Assembly: GCF_001399685.1 (NCBI RefSeq)
Contig: NZ_JTHN01000239.1
Location: 1-48,780 of the forward strand
Length of the DNA stretch: 48,780 bases
Direction of reading: 5' to 3'
From: Paenibacillus sp. A3
GTDB taxonomy: Bacteria; Bacillota; Bacilli; Paenibacillales; NBRC-103111
In this document: positions 1-8,650 of the stretch, in pieces
Layout of the letters: each line of letters begins with the position of its first letter
Position numbering within the stretch: position 1 is the first letter of the stretch
The notes under the pieces: model-generated
Databases searched by the model: none
Seen by the model: the letters and a program-made list of their open reading frames with translations, nothing else
What the model was told of the DNA's origin: nothing
Position numbers and translations under genes: made by a program

Positions 1-546
1 GAGAAGATGATGCGTTGGTTCGATACCGCGCATGGCATCAAATACGTCTCGCTGCGCTATTTCAACGCGGCCGGCGCGCACGAAAGCGGCCGGATCGGCG
101 AAGACCATTCGCCGGAGACCCATCTGGTGCCGATCATTCTGCAGGTGGCGCTCGGCAAGCGCGCGCATATCTCGATTTTCGGCGAAGATTATCCGACGCC
201 GGACGGCACATGCATCCGCGACTACATTCATGTGACCGACCTTGCGGACGCCCATATTCTCGCGGTGGAAAAGCTTCGCGCCGGCGGGGATAGCAGCGTG
301 TACAATCTCGGCAACGGCAAAGGCTTCTCCGTGAAAGAAGTGATCGACATCGCGCGCGAAGTGACGGGACATGCGATTCCGGCGGTCGTCGAAGCTCGCA
401 GAGCGGGAGATCCGGCGGTGCTTGTCGCCTCCTCGGAGCGCGGCAGAACGGAGCTCGGCTGGCAGCCGAAGCGGGACAGCCTGCAGCAAATCATCGCCTC
501 CGCATGGGCTTGGCATCAAGCGAATCCGGACGGCTACGGCAAGTAA
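1..546 (+). CDS. galE: UDP-glucose 4-epimerase, 3' part
   Basis: The reading frame is open from the first base, so only the last 181 codons are present. GalE interconverts UDP-galactose and UDP-glucose using bound NAD. The fragment shows the C-terminal substrate-binding half of an extended short-chain dehydrogenase: RYFNAAGA, the [12 protein letters not shown] segment, the [18 protein letters not shown] segment and [11 protein letters not shown]. The catalytic Tyr-Lys pair and the Rossmann glycine motif lie upstream of the window. galT follows after 57 bases on the same strand, so this is the end of a gal operon (Leloir pathway). Confidence 0.95.
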   Translation, partial: EKMMRWFDTAHGIKYVSLRYFNAAGAHESGRIGEDHSPETHLVPIILQVALGKRAHISIFGEDYPTPDGTCIRDYIHVTDLADAHILAVEKLRAGGDSSVYNLGNGKGFSVKEVIDIAREVTGHAIPAVVEARRAGDPAVLVASSERGRTELGWQPKRDSLQQIIASAWAWHQANPDGYGK

Positions 547-603
547 AATTACGGGTGCAGGCGCTCGGCCCGAAGGCCGGCCGATCCGAAGGAGTGGAGA
601 ACA

Positions 604-2196
604 ATGGAACAAAGACAGATGGAAACCGAATTCGGCTCCCCCGACCGGAAGGCGGCCTACCGGGTCGAACGGCTGCTGCAATTCGGCCTGAAGCGCGGAC
701 TATTGGAGCCGCTGGATGTCTATGCGGCCCGCAACGGGCTGCTCGATCTGCTGTGTATCGGCGAGCCGTACGAGGGCGAGCTGACCGAGCCGGTGGCGGA
801 CAGCGCAGTGGAGCTGCTGGAGCCGCTGCTCGATTACGCGGCCGAATCGGGCCTGCTTGAAGAAAATAACACGACAGTGCGCGATCTGCTGGATGCCCGT
901 TTGATGGGGCAGCTGATGCCGCGAGAATCCGAGCTTGTGCACCGGTTCTGGACGACTGCGAAGTCCGAGGGCATCGGGGCGGCGACGGACGTTTTCTACA
1001 AGCTGTGCATCGATTCGAACTACATCCGGATGGACCGGATCGGCAAAAACATGTATTGGCTTGCTCCGACGGAATACGGCGATATAGAAATTACCGTAAA
1101 CCTGTCGAAGCCCGAGAAAGACCCGAAAGAAATCGCGATGCTACGAAACGCGCCGCAGAGTCATTACCCCAAATGCCTGCTGTGTATCGAAAACGTGGGC
1201 TACGCCGGCAGGCTCAATCATCCGGCGCGACAGAACCTGCGGGTCATTCCGGTTGAGCTGGCCGGGGAAACGTGGTATTTTCAGTATTCGCCTTACGTGT
1301 ATTACAACGAGCACAGCATCATTTTCGACCGGGAGCACCGGCCGATGAAGACGTCGAAGGAGACGTTCGAGCGTCTGCTCGATTTCGTGGAGCGCTTCCC
1401 GCATTATTTCGTCGGCTCGAATGCCGATCTGCCGATTGTCGGCGGATCGATCTTGAACCACGATCATTTTCAAGGCGGACGGCACAAGTTTCCGATGGAA
1501 AAGGCGGGCGTCGAAGAAAGCTTCAGCCATCCGGATTATCCCGGCGTGAAGATCGGCATCGTCAAATGGCCGATGTCGGTCATCCGCATCGCCACCCACA
1601 ACCGCGATCAGTTGTTAAAGCTCGCTACGGCGATTCTGGACGCGTGGAAGTCTTACAGCGATCCGTCGCAAGACATCTTCGCGTTTACGGAGCAGGCGGG
1701 CGTCAAGGTGCCGCACAACACGATCACCCCCATTGCCCGCAACAATGCGAGCGGGGAATACGAGCTCGATCTGGTGCTGCGCAACAACCGGACAAGCGAG
1801 GAGCATCCCGACGGTATTTTTCACCCGCACAAGGAGCTTCACCACATCAAGAAAGAGAACATCGGTTTGATCGAGGTGATGGGGCTCGCCGTGCTGCCGG
1901 GCCGTCTCAAGGACGAGCTGGAGCTGGCGTCCAGGCTGCTGACCGGGGAGGAGAAGCTGGACGGGAAGATTACGCGCGATCCGTCGCATCCGCTGCACAA
2001 GCACGCCGAATGGCTGGAGGAGCTCGTTGGCCGTTACGGTACGGCTATGCCGGAGGAGGACGCGAGGCAAGCGCTGCAAACGGAGACGGGCCGCAAGTTC
2101 GCGGACGTTCTGCGCGACGCGGGCGTATACAAGCGCAGCGAGCAGGGGATGGTGGGGTTCCGGACGTTTTTGCGGCACCTTGGCGTTCGGGCTTAA
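604..2196 (+). CDS. galT: UDP-glucose--hexose-1-phosphate uridylyltransferase (class II GalT)
   Basis: 530 residues, the usual length for the Firmicutes class II GalT, which moves UMP from UDP-glucose to galactose-1-phosphate. The active-site region NHDHFQGG is at residues 285-292, with the catalytic histidine expected there. A CLLC pair at 191-194 and the family segments HNTITPIARNN and HPHKELHHIKKENIGLIEVMG further support the class. The ATG has a good ribosome site (AAGGAG, about 9 bases upstream). It follows galE closely and is probably co-transcribed with it. The next gene is convergent. Confidence 0.95.
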   Translation: MEQRQMETEFGSPDRKAAYRVERLLQFGLKRGLLEPLDVYAARNGLLDLLCIGEPYEGELTEPVADSAVELLEPLLDYAAESGLLEENNTTVRDLLDARLMGQLMPRESELVHRFWTTAKSEGIGAATDVFYKLCIDSNYIRMDRIGKNMYWLAPTEYGDIEITVNLSKPEKDPKEIAMLRNAPQSHYPKCLLCIENVGYAGRLNHPARQNLRVIPVELAGETWYFQYSPYVYYNEHSIIFDREHRPMKTSKETFERLLDFVERFPHYFVGSNADLPIVGGSILNHDHFQGGRHKFPMEKAGVEESFSHPDYPGVKIGIVKWPMSVIRIATHNRDQLLKLATAILDAWKSYSDPSQDIFAFTEQAGVKVPHNTITPIARNNASGEYELDLVLRNNRTSEEHPDGIFHPHKELHHIKKENIGLIEVMGLAVLPGRLKDELELASRLLTGEEKLDGKITRDPSHPLHKHAEWLEELVGRYGTAMPEEDARQALQTETGRKFADVLRDAGVYKRSEQGMVGFRTFLRHLGVRA

Positions 2197-2283
2197 TGTG
2201 GGAACGGGAACGGTAGTCCAATGAACGTCTATGGAGCGAGCAAGAGCAGGCAGCAATTATTCCGGGCCACTTCAGCCTAACCT

Positions 2284-2335
2284 AAAAAGACCCCCATCCG
2301 GGCACCGTGTTGACGGAGCGCCGAATGGGGGTCTT
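2284..2335 (-). terminator. Rho-independent terminator of the hybrid kinase gene
   Basis: Perfect inverted repeat: arms 2287-2297 and 2325-2335 (AAGACCCCCAT and its complement). Read on the minus strand, the stem is followed by a run of five T (2284-2288), placing it just after the kinase stop codon at 2348. On the plus strand the T run is poor, but the hairpin could still help end galT transcription. Confidence 0.8.
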
Positions 2336-2347
2336 GCCGCTTATCGT

Positions 2348-5263
2348 TTATCCCGCCCGGGAGCCTTCGTCGCCGGAGGGCCGGCGCGTCTTCGGCTCGA
2401 TTTCGATCAGATCGGGCTTCCGGGTGATCTCTTCGACCTCGATGCCGTTTTTGGCGAGCGTGTTGGTCAGGAAATTTTCATCCTGTGCCGGGAAAATGTA
2501 CGCCGGATGCCGATCGGTGTTGCTAAGCAACTGCTCGGCCACCTGCAGCAGCTTATCCATCGAGAACGGCTTGCGCAAAAACTTCTCGATATCTTTCTCG
2601 TGATAATCCTGCGGAGGCTCCAGAGCCGTGGATACGATCACCGGGGTCCGGTAAAACTTCGGATGGCGGTACAGCTCGCCGATGAAATCCCAGCCGTTCT
2701 TCGTTCCCTCCAGATGAATGTCCACAATGCACAGCCGGGGGCCGCCCTCTTCGATCCGGTGCAGGGCGAGGATCCCTTCCTCGGCCGAGCGCACATGCAT
2801 CGTCGGAATATGCAGCTTGGCGAGCGCCACTTGAATCAGCTTCGCCAAATTATCGTCATCCTCCAAAATCATGATGCTGTTATCCGCCGTTCCGACCCGG
2901 TAAGCTTGGAGCGTCACGGTGAAGGTCGTGCCTGCGCCCATCTCCGATTCGAATGCGACCGTCCCCTCGTGGCCTTCGACGATTTCCCGTACGATGGACA
3001 GCCCGAGGCCTGTTCCGCCGATCTGTCTGCGGTCGGAATTGTCGACGCGGTAAAATTTGGAGAACAGCTTATCCTTGGCTTCCTCCGGGATGCCGAGGCC
3101 GTAATCCTGAACCAGGAATTGTACGTCTTGGCCGTCCTGCCGGAGCGTCAAATCGACGCGCTCCGCCTGAGGCGAATATTTGATCGCGTTGCTAAGCAGG
3201 TTATGCGCCACCTGCTTCAACCGGTCCGCGTCGCCGCGCACCCACACTTCCTGCTGCGGCAGATGAAGCGAGATGTCGTGGCTTTGCTTGCCCCGCCACT
3301 GCTCGACCACCTCCTGCAGCAATCCTCCCAGCTCTACCGGGGCAAAATGATAAATTTGCTTGCCGGATTCCATCCGCTGCAGATCCAAAAAGTCGTTGAT
3401 CAGCGTCGAAAGCCGGGTCGCCTCTTTATAGACGGTTTGCAGGTAACGCTGCTGCTTCTCCGGCGTAAGCTGACGGTTGAGCAAAATCTCGATAAAACCG
3501 AGAACGCTCGCAAGCGGCGTCCGCAGCTCGTGTGAGACGATGCTGATGAATTCGTTTTTCATCTCGTCGACTTTCTCTTCCTCGGTCCGGTCGCGGAATA
3601 CGAACAGGAAGCCGAGTTCCTCGTCGTGGCGTTCGACCATCATCCGGATGGCGTACAGCTCCACATATCTTTGCTGCTCCTCCCCGTCGGTGAAAGAGAA
3701 GCGCTCCGTCAGCGTATTCAAGTCGCCTCGGAGCAGGCCGCGGATCGATTGGGAAACGCGGGCAAAGCTAGGCGAACGATCAAGCAGCTCCCGGCTGATC
3801 TCGGCGATCGATTCGCCGGTGCGTCCGCTAAGCCGGAGGAAATCGTTCATGCGATGATTGAAAAACATCAGCTTCCCTGAAGCATCGCACATCATCATGC
3901 CCTCGTGTGTCGATTCGAGGATGTTGTTGATCAGGTCGCGCTGTTCCTCCATCGCCGCCTTCTCCTGCTGAAGCTGCTCGTAGAGCGCCTCCAGACGGGC
4001 GGATTGACGGCGGCGCTCCTCATTCATTTGCTGCGCCAGGAAGGCAAGTCCGAATTGGCGGATTAGCCCTTTGGCCAGCCGCGTTTTTTGCTCGTCCGGC
4101 GAAGTTAGATATCCGGTCAGCAGCAGGAAGCCGGTCGTTTCATGCTCATCGTTGAACAGCGGATAATAGCGGTCTATCGCGTGGGTGATGCCTTGATGGA
4201 AGCCGCCTTCCTGCGCGGTAGCTTGGCGCACGCTCTCCAGCGGCATTTTCTCCTTCAGGACGCGCCGTGCCATGCCGAACAGCTCGCTTTCCAGCATCGT
4301 GGGCAGCGTCGACGGATAGCCGATGGAATAGGCGACCTGATAAGACGCTTCCGCTCCGTCGCCGCCAGGTGTTTTCAACACAAGCAGAGCCGCATCGAGG
4401 TTCAGCGATTCCAGCAGCGCCGGGAGGGAAGCGTTCAAAAAGTCGGCCATGTCCGTCGAGCCGGTGAGCTTTTCCTGATAGCTGCTGATGGCCTCCAATT
4501 CCAGCTCGCGCTGCGACAGTTTCTCCAGCGTTGCTTCCTGCTCCTCCTGCTGGGCAATGATCTCTTCGTTCTGCACCTCCAGGCTTTCCGCCATGTGCCG
4601 GTACGTTTCCTCGCTTTTGCGCAGCTTGGCTTCAGCCTGATTGGCCCGGTTGAAGATGAAGAACGAGAACAGGCCGACGATAATGGCGATCCCGCCGCCG
4701 ATGAAAACGATGACGCGCGCCCGTTTCTCTGCGGTTTGAGCCGATGAATATGCTTCCGCTGCAATGAGCTCAATCTCGGAGGTCAACTTCGTATGAATTT
4801 GGCGAAAGCGGTCCATCTGGTTTTTGCCCATGGACACCCGCTTGATCGCGTCAGGCAGCTTCCCGGCGCGGATCAGCTCGATTTGGCTGGCATAATGCTC
4901 CTGAAGCCGCTGAATTTGCGGGATCGCGTCGCCTTCCATGACGCTGCGCAGGCCGGGGTATTTTTTCTGAAACGCAGCCATGGCGAGCAAGTCGTCCTGC
5001 AACTGGGCTTTGCCGAAATCGTAGGGCTCCAAGTATTTTTCGTCTTGTGTCACTTCGTAGCCCCGCAGCCCGGATTCCATATTGACCAGATCGACAAGTA
5101 AGCTTTCGGCCAAGTTGTTTAGCGGAATCACTTCGTTCACGACGCTGTTCAGTTCTTTTTCCGTGCTGGAGGATGCGACAAAGCTGGAGACGCTGATCAT
5201 CACAAGCAGGGAAATCACGACGATCACGTACCCGAGTGAAATTTTCGATCGTGTCATGTTCAT
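2348..5263 (-). CDS. Membrane hybrid sensor histidine kinase with C-terminal receiver
   Basis: 971 residues from the ATG at 5263, chosen because AGAAGGTGG lies 7 bases upstream; an in-frame ATG 30 bases earlier has no such site. Order of parts: membrane helix (about 8-30), extracellular CHASE3-like helical domain (30-180, with the ESGLRGYEVT segment), second helix (183-205), coiled coil (210-270), GAF-like region (270-410), coiled coil, PAS domain (445-560), HisKA with SHELRTP (phospho-His about 578), HATPase with NLLSNAIKYSP, DYGLGIPEE and GGTGLGLS, then a receiver with acidic EDDD, Asp about 848 (IVDIH) and Lys about 898 (LRKPF). About 60 residues of unknown tail follow. No partner regulator is adjacent, so output may go through phosphotransfer or protein contact. 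The signal is unknown. Confidence 0.9.
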   Translation of the reverse strand: MNMTRSKISLGYVIVVISLLVMISVSSFVASSSTEKELNSVVNEVIPLNNLAESLLVDLVNMESGLRGYEVTQDEKYLEPYDFGKAQLQDDLLAMAAFQKKYPGLRSVMEGDAIPQIQRLQEHYASQIELIRAGKLPDAIKRVSMGKNQMDRFRQIHTKLTSEIELIAAEAYSSAQTAEKRARVIVFIGGGIAIIVGLFSFFIFNRANQAEAKLRKSEETYRHMAESLEVQNEEIIAQQEEQEATLEKLSQRELELEAISSYQEKLTGSTDMADFLNASLPALLESLNLDAALLVLKTPGGDGAEASYQVAYSIGYPSTLPTMLESELFGMARRVLKEKMPLESVRQATAQEGGFHQGITHAIDRYYPLFNDEHETTGFLLLTGYLTSPDEQKTRLAKGLIRQFGLAFLAQQMNEERRRQSARLEALYEQLQQEKAAMEEQRDLINNILESTHEGMMMCDASGKLMFFNHRMNDFLRLSGRTGESIAEISRELLDRSPSFARVSQSIRGLLRGDLNTLTERFSFTDGEEQQRYVELYAIRMMVERHDEELGFLFVFRDRTEEEKVDEMKNEFISIVSHELRTPLASVLGFIEILLNRQLTPEKQQRYLQTVYKEATRLSTLINDFLDLQRMESGKQIYHFAPVELGGLLQEVVEQWRGKQSHDISLHLPQQEVWVRGDADRLKQVAHNLLSNAIKYSPQAERVDLTLRQDGQDVQFLVQDYGLGIPEEAKDKLFSKFYRVDNSDRRQIGGTGLGLSIVREIVEGHEGTVAFESEMGAGTTFTVTLQAYRVGTADNSIMILEDDDNLAKLIQVALAKLHIPTMHVRSAEEGILALHRIEEGGPRLCIVDIHLEGTKNGWDFIGELYRHPKFYRTPVIVSTALEPPQDYHEKDIEKFLRKPFSMDKLLQVAEQLLSNTDRHPAYIFPAQDENFLTNTLAKNGIEVEEITRKPDLIEIEPKTRRPSGDEGSRAG

Positions 5264-5608
5264 GGCAGAGCCACCTTCTCGGCAAATAGACATTCTTTTT
5301 TTGTACGTTCCTAGTTCGACAAAAGCAGAGTAAATCCTCTATCGCGAACGGTGCTTTTCGAGCCGGAACGTAAAAAAAATCACTGTTTCGGCGAAAGGGG
5401 AGGCTTATGACGGCATGGGGCGAAGGATGTCAGGAAGCTTTGCTATTGTCTTCCGGAAACGGAGGGGAAAGGGAAGGGGAAAAGGACGCGTCTCTTCAAG
5501 CCGCATGCTGGAGCTCGCGCCCTTGCTTGATTCGGATTAGGCTGCGATTGCGCGAGAAAAAAGTTTCCTGCTGTCTAGCTGTATTTTAGATAAAATGGGG
5601 GGAGCGGC
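5264..5608. other. Intergenic region upstream of the hybrid kinase
   Basis: 345 bases between two minus-strand genes. It holds the kinase ribosome site (5271-5279) and one perfect Spo0A-box match (5315-5322, minus strand). The part around 5455-5490 is strongly purine-rich on the plus strand. I see no clear sigma-A promoter, no terminator with a T run after the helicase gene, and no credible small gene. Confidence 0.5.
5315..5322 (-). promoter_or_regulatory. Possible Spo0A box
   Basis: TTGTCGAA on the minus strand matches the 0A-box consensus exactly and lies 52 bases upstream of the hybrid kinase start. An 8-base match is expected about once or twice by chance in a window this size, so this is only suggestive. 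Confidence 0.3.
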
Positions 5609-8600
5609 TCAGGCACGCTCCACCCATTCGCTGCGCAGGGAGAACAAATCTCTCAAGTCGTCCGTCGACAGCTCGGTGATCCACTGCTCGCCGGTGCCGA
5701 CGATTTGCTGGCTGAGCCCGAGCTTTTTGTCGATCATCTCGTCGATGCGTTCCTCCAGCGTGCCCAGCGTGACGAATTTGTGCACCTGCACATGGCGCGT
5801 CTGGCCTATCCGGAAGGCGCGGTCCGTCGCCTGGTTTTCCACGGCGGGATTCCACCAGCGGTCGAAATGGAACACGTGATTCGCCGCGGTCAAGTTAAGT
5901 CCGGTGCCGCCAGCTTTGAGCGACAGCAGGAAAATGCCGGAATCGTTCTCCTCCGGCGGCGCTTCGCCTTGGAACGTTTCGATCATGCGGTCCCGCTCCG
6001 CCTTGGAGCTGCCTCCGTGAAGAAAGGGCACCTTGCCTCCGAACTCTTCCTCCAGCACCCGCTGCAGCAAATGCCCCGTCTCCACGAATTGGGTGAAAAT
6101 GAGGCACTTGTCGCCTTCCTGCCGCAGCTCCTGCACCATTTCCAGCAGCCGTTCGACCTTGTTCGACCGTTCGCGCCAAGGCGCCCGGATGGCATCCTTG
6201 GCGAGCAGCGCCGGATGGTTGCAGATCTGCTTCAGCTTCGTCAGCGCGGCGAGAATCATCCCGCGGCGCTCCATCGCCGACAGCTTGTCGATCCGCTCGA
6301 ACATGTCTTGAATATAGTTCTCGTACAGCGTCGCCTGTTCGGCCGTGAGCGAGACGTACGTTTTGTACTCGTACTTTTCCGGCAGATCGAGCTGAATGGA
6401 CGGGTCCTTCTTAACACGCCGCAGCAGGAAGGGTCGGATCAGCCGCTGCACTTTGGCGATGAGCTCCTTGTCCTGCGTGCGCTCGATGGCGCCGACGTAC
6501 CGCTGGGTGAAATCGCGCAGCGTGCCGAGATAGCCGGGGTTGAGAAAATCGAAGATGGACCACAGCTCGGTCAACCGGTTCTCGATCGGGGTCCCGGTCA
6601 GGGCGATCCGGTGCCGTCCGGCGAGCTTGCGGATCGATTGCGCCTGCTTCGTGTAGGCGTTCTTAATGTTCTGCGCTTCGTCGAGGCAGATCGATTCCCA
6701 TGAAACGGAGCCCAGCTCCGTCTCATCCAGATGCGACAGCGTGTACGTCGTCAGCACGAGGTCGCTTTCGCTGCAGCTCTCGGCGAAGCTGTTTCCTTTG
6801 GCCCGGGCCGGCCCGTAATGCAGATGCACGCGCAGGTCCGGCGCGAAGCGCTGCAGCTCCTTCTGCCAGTTGCCCAGCACGGATGTCGGGCAGATCAGCA
6901 GGGAAGGGGCGGCTCCGCCCGTCTGCGGCTTGTCGGTCGCTTGGGTATCGATGGCCAGCTGCTGCTCCCGGAGATGCAGCAAATACGTGATCATCTGGAT
7001 CGTCTTGCCGAGCCCCATGTCGTCGGCCAGACAGCCGCCGAGACCGCATTCGCGCAAGAACACGAGCCACGAGATGCCTTCCACCTGATACGGCCGCAGC
7101 TTGCCGCGGAAGCTGTCCGGCGGCTCCAGCAGCGGAGGGCGCTTCGAATGATTCAGCAGATCGACAAGCTCTTGAAGCTGCTCGTCAAGCTCGACTTCCA
7201 TGTTGAGCGTACGGTGGAAGTCTTTGTCCTCTTCGCCTTCACTGGAGCCGAGCAGATGAAGCTCCAGCACGTCCCGGAACGACAGCCCTTGCTTCTTCTC
7301 CACCTGATGCATGACGCGCTGGAGTTGGGCGAGGTGTACCGGGTCGAGCTGCACCCATTGCCCGCGGATTTGCACAAGCCGCCGGTTCTGCTCCAGCAGC
7401 TCGCGGAACTCAGCTTCGGTCAGCTCGACGTCGCCCAGCGCGATTTTCCAATCGAACTGCATGAGCTGATTCAGGCCGAACATCGACTGCGGGCCGGAGC
7501 CGACCGACGATTTGATCTTCGCTTTGAGGCGCGGACGCCATCTGCGGATGCGTTCCCACCAAGCGGGCAGGATGACCGAATAGCCCGCTTCCATCAGGCG
7601 CAGGCTGCCTTTGGCCAGCAGCTCCCACGCCTCGTCCGGCGTCAGCGTGCTGCGCAGCCCGGCTTCGCCCTCGGCCAGCCATGGCAGCATGCGCCGCCAT
7701 TTCGCCGCATCGCGCGCTGCGCGGCCGAGATGCGGGCGCCACTCGGCGGGGAGCGCCTCAGCCGCGGCGGCCGCCATGGCTTCGCAATCCGCGGCGGTAC
7801 CCGCGGGCGCTTCCGCTTGCGCTTCAGGCGGCGCAATGCCGCCTGCCGCATCGCTCGCGGCTTCGTCCGCGGCCGTCACGCCGGCTTCCGGCTCCGCCGC
7901 GGCCCAACCGGCGACGGCGGACGGGGCCACCTCATGCTGCACGTCCTTGTCGCTGCGGTCCTGCAGCACGACGCGTAGCGGCCATGCGCCGCCGGACTCG
8001 GCCGGCTCTTCGAGCTTCAGGCACGTGCGGAACGGCGTGCCGTCCGACTGCCAGCCGATGGAGATGAGCCAGTCCTCCTCGTCCATCCACAGCTCGGCCG
8101 CCTGCCCGCCCCCGCGTCCAAGCAGCGGAAACGAGCGCTCCAGCTGCTCCAGACTTTGGCGCATGACGCCATCCTCCTGAATCCATGCCGGGATAAGCAG
8201 GTCCAGCCAATGCTGCGCAACCGGCGAGGCGGACCAGGCCGCTGCCGCCTCGGGCAGCTGCAGCTTCCAGCCGAGCTCCCCGGCCTTCCACTTGGCGAAA
8301 TCCGGCATGAAGCGGCCGTGCGTCAGCGCTTCCTTGACATGGGGCGCAAGCTGCGTCAGCTCCTTCAGCTCGCGGCCGAAGGCGAGCCGTTGGTGCCGGA
8401 CGACGCCCGGCGCCGCAAAATAGTCAAGCGCTTCCAGCACAGGCAGCAGCAATCCTTCGACGTTCTGCGACTCGACGACTTCGATGAACGTTCCGTAGAA
8501 GGAAGGCTCGTGCCAAGCGAACAGCCAGTCCCGCAAATCATAAGCGTCGCAGATGCCGCCGTTATAGCGGGCGCCCCACAGGAAGAAGCCGCCCTGCGGC

Positions 8601-8650
8601 GCCCAGCGCACATGGACGTGGGTGAGGCCCGTATCGGTCATGGAATCCAT
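5609..8650 (-). CDS. SNF2-family DEAD/DEAH helicase
   Basis: 1013 residues from the ATG at 8650 (GAGG 9 bases upstream); a second ATG at 8641 overlaps the upstream stop codon as ATGA and is an equally fair start. The open frame continues further upstream but only as overlap with the SWIM gene. The C-terminal half is a full SNF2 ATPase: Walker A DDMGLGKT (543-550), DEAQ (657-660), LTGTP (684-688), helicase C domain with GGTGLNL and motif VI QATDRAFRIGQ (940-950). The N-terminal half resembles the bacterial SNF2-associated region, with an alanine-rich low-complexity stretch at about 245-300. Such enzymes move along or remodel nucleic acid-protein complexes using ATP; the exact role is unknown. 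It is translationally coupled to the SWIM protein upstream. Confidence 0.93.
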   Translation of the reverse strand: MDSMTDTGLTHVHVRWAPQGGFFLWGARYNGGICDAYDLRDWLFAWHEPSFYGTFIEVVESQNVEGLLLPVLEALDYFAAPGVVRHQRLAFGRELKELTQLAPHVKEALTHGRFMPDFAKWKAGELGWKLQLPEAAAAWSASPVAQHWLDLLIPAWIQEDGVMRQSLEQLERSFPLLGRGGGQAAELWMDEEDWLISIGWQSDGTPFRTCLKLEEPAESGGAWPLRVVLQDRSDKDVQHEVAPSAVAGWAAAEPEAGVTAADEAASDAAGGIAPPEAQAEAPAGTAADCEAMAAAAAEALPAEWRPHLGRAARDAAKWRRMLPWLAEGEAGLRSTLTPDEAWELLAKGSLRLMEAGYSVILPAWWERIRRWRPRLKAKIKSSVGSGPQSMFGLNQLMQFDWKIALGDVELTEAEFRELLEQNRRLVQIRGQWVQLDPVHLAQLQRVMHQVEKKQGLSFRDVLELHLLGSSEGEEDKDFHRTLNMEVELDEQLQELVDLLNHSKRPPLLEPPDSFRGKLRPYQVEGISWLVFLRECGLGGCLADDMGLGKTIQMITYLLHLREQQLAIDTQATDKPQTGGAAPSLLICPTSVLGNWQKELQRFAPDLRVHLHYGPARAKGNSFAESCSESDLVLTTYTLSHLDETELGSVSWESICLDEAQNIKNAYTKQAQSIRKLAGRHRIALTGTPIENRLTELWSIFDFLNPGYLGTLRDFTQRYVGAIERTQDKELIAKVQRLIRPFLLRRVKKDPSIQLDLPEKYEYKTYVSLTAEQATLYENYIQDMFERIDKLSAMERRGMILAALTKLKQICNHPALLAKDAIRAPWRERSNKVERLLEMVQELRQEGDKCLIFTQFVETGHLLQRVLEEEFGGKVPFLHGGSSKAERDRMIETFQGEAPPEENDSGIFLLSLKAGGTGLNLTAANHVFHFDRWWNPAVENQATDRAFRIGQTRHVQVHKFVTLGTLEERIDEMIDKKLGLSQQIVGTGEQWITELSTDDLRDLFSLRSEWVERA

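Noticed and set aside
2231-3535. 434-codon plus-strand frame opposite the hybrid kinase
   Set aside because: Mirror of the kinase gene with no motif or start signal.
5407-5589. 60-codon frame in the gap upstream of the kinase
   Set aside because: No ribosome site and composition follows a purine-rich tract.
6731-7978. 415-codon plus-strand frame opposite the SNF2 helicase
   Set aside because: Antisense to a clear helicase; composition is typical of a shadow frame.
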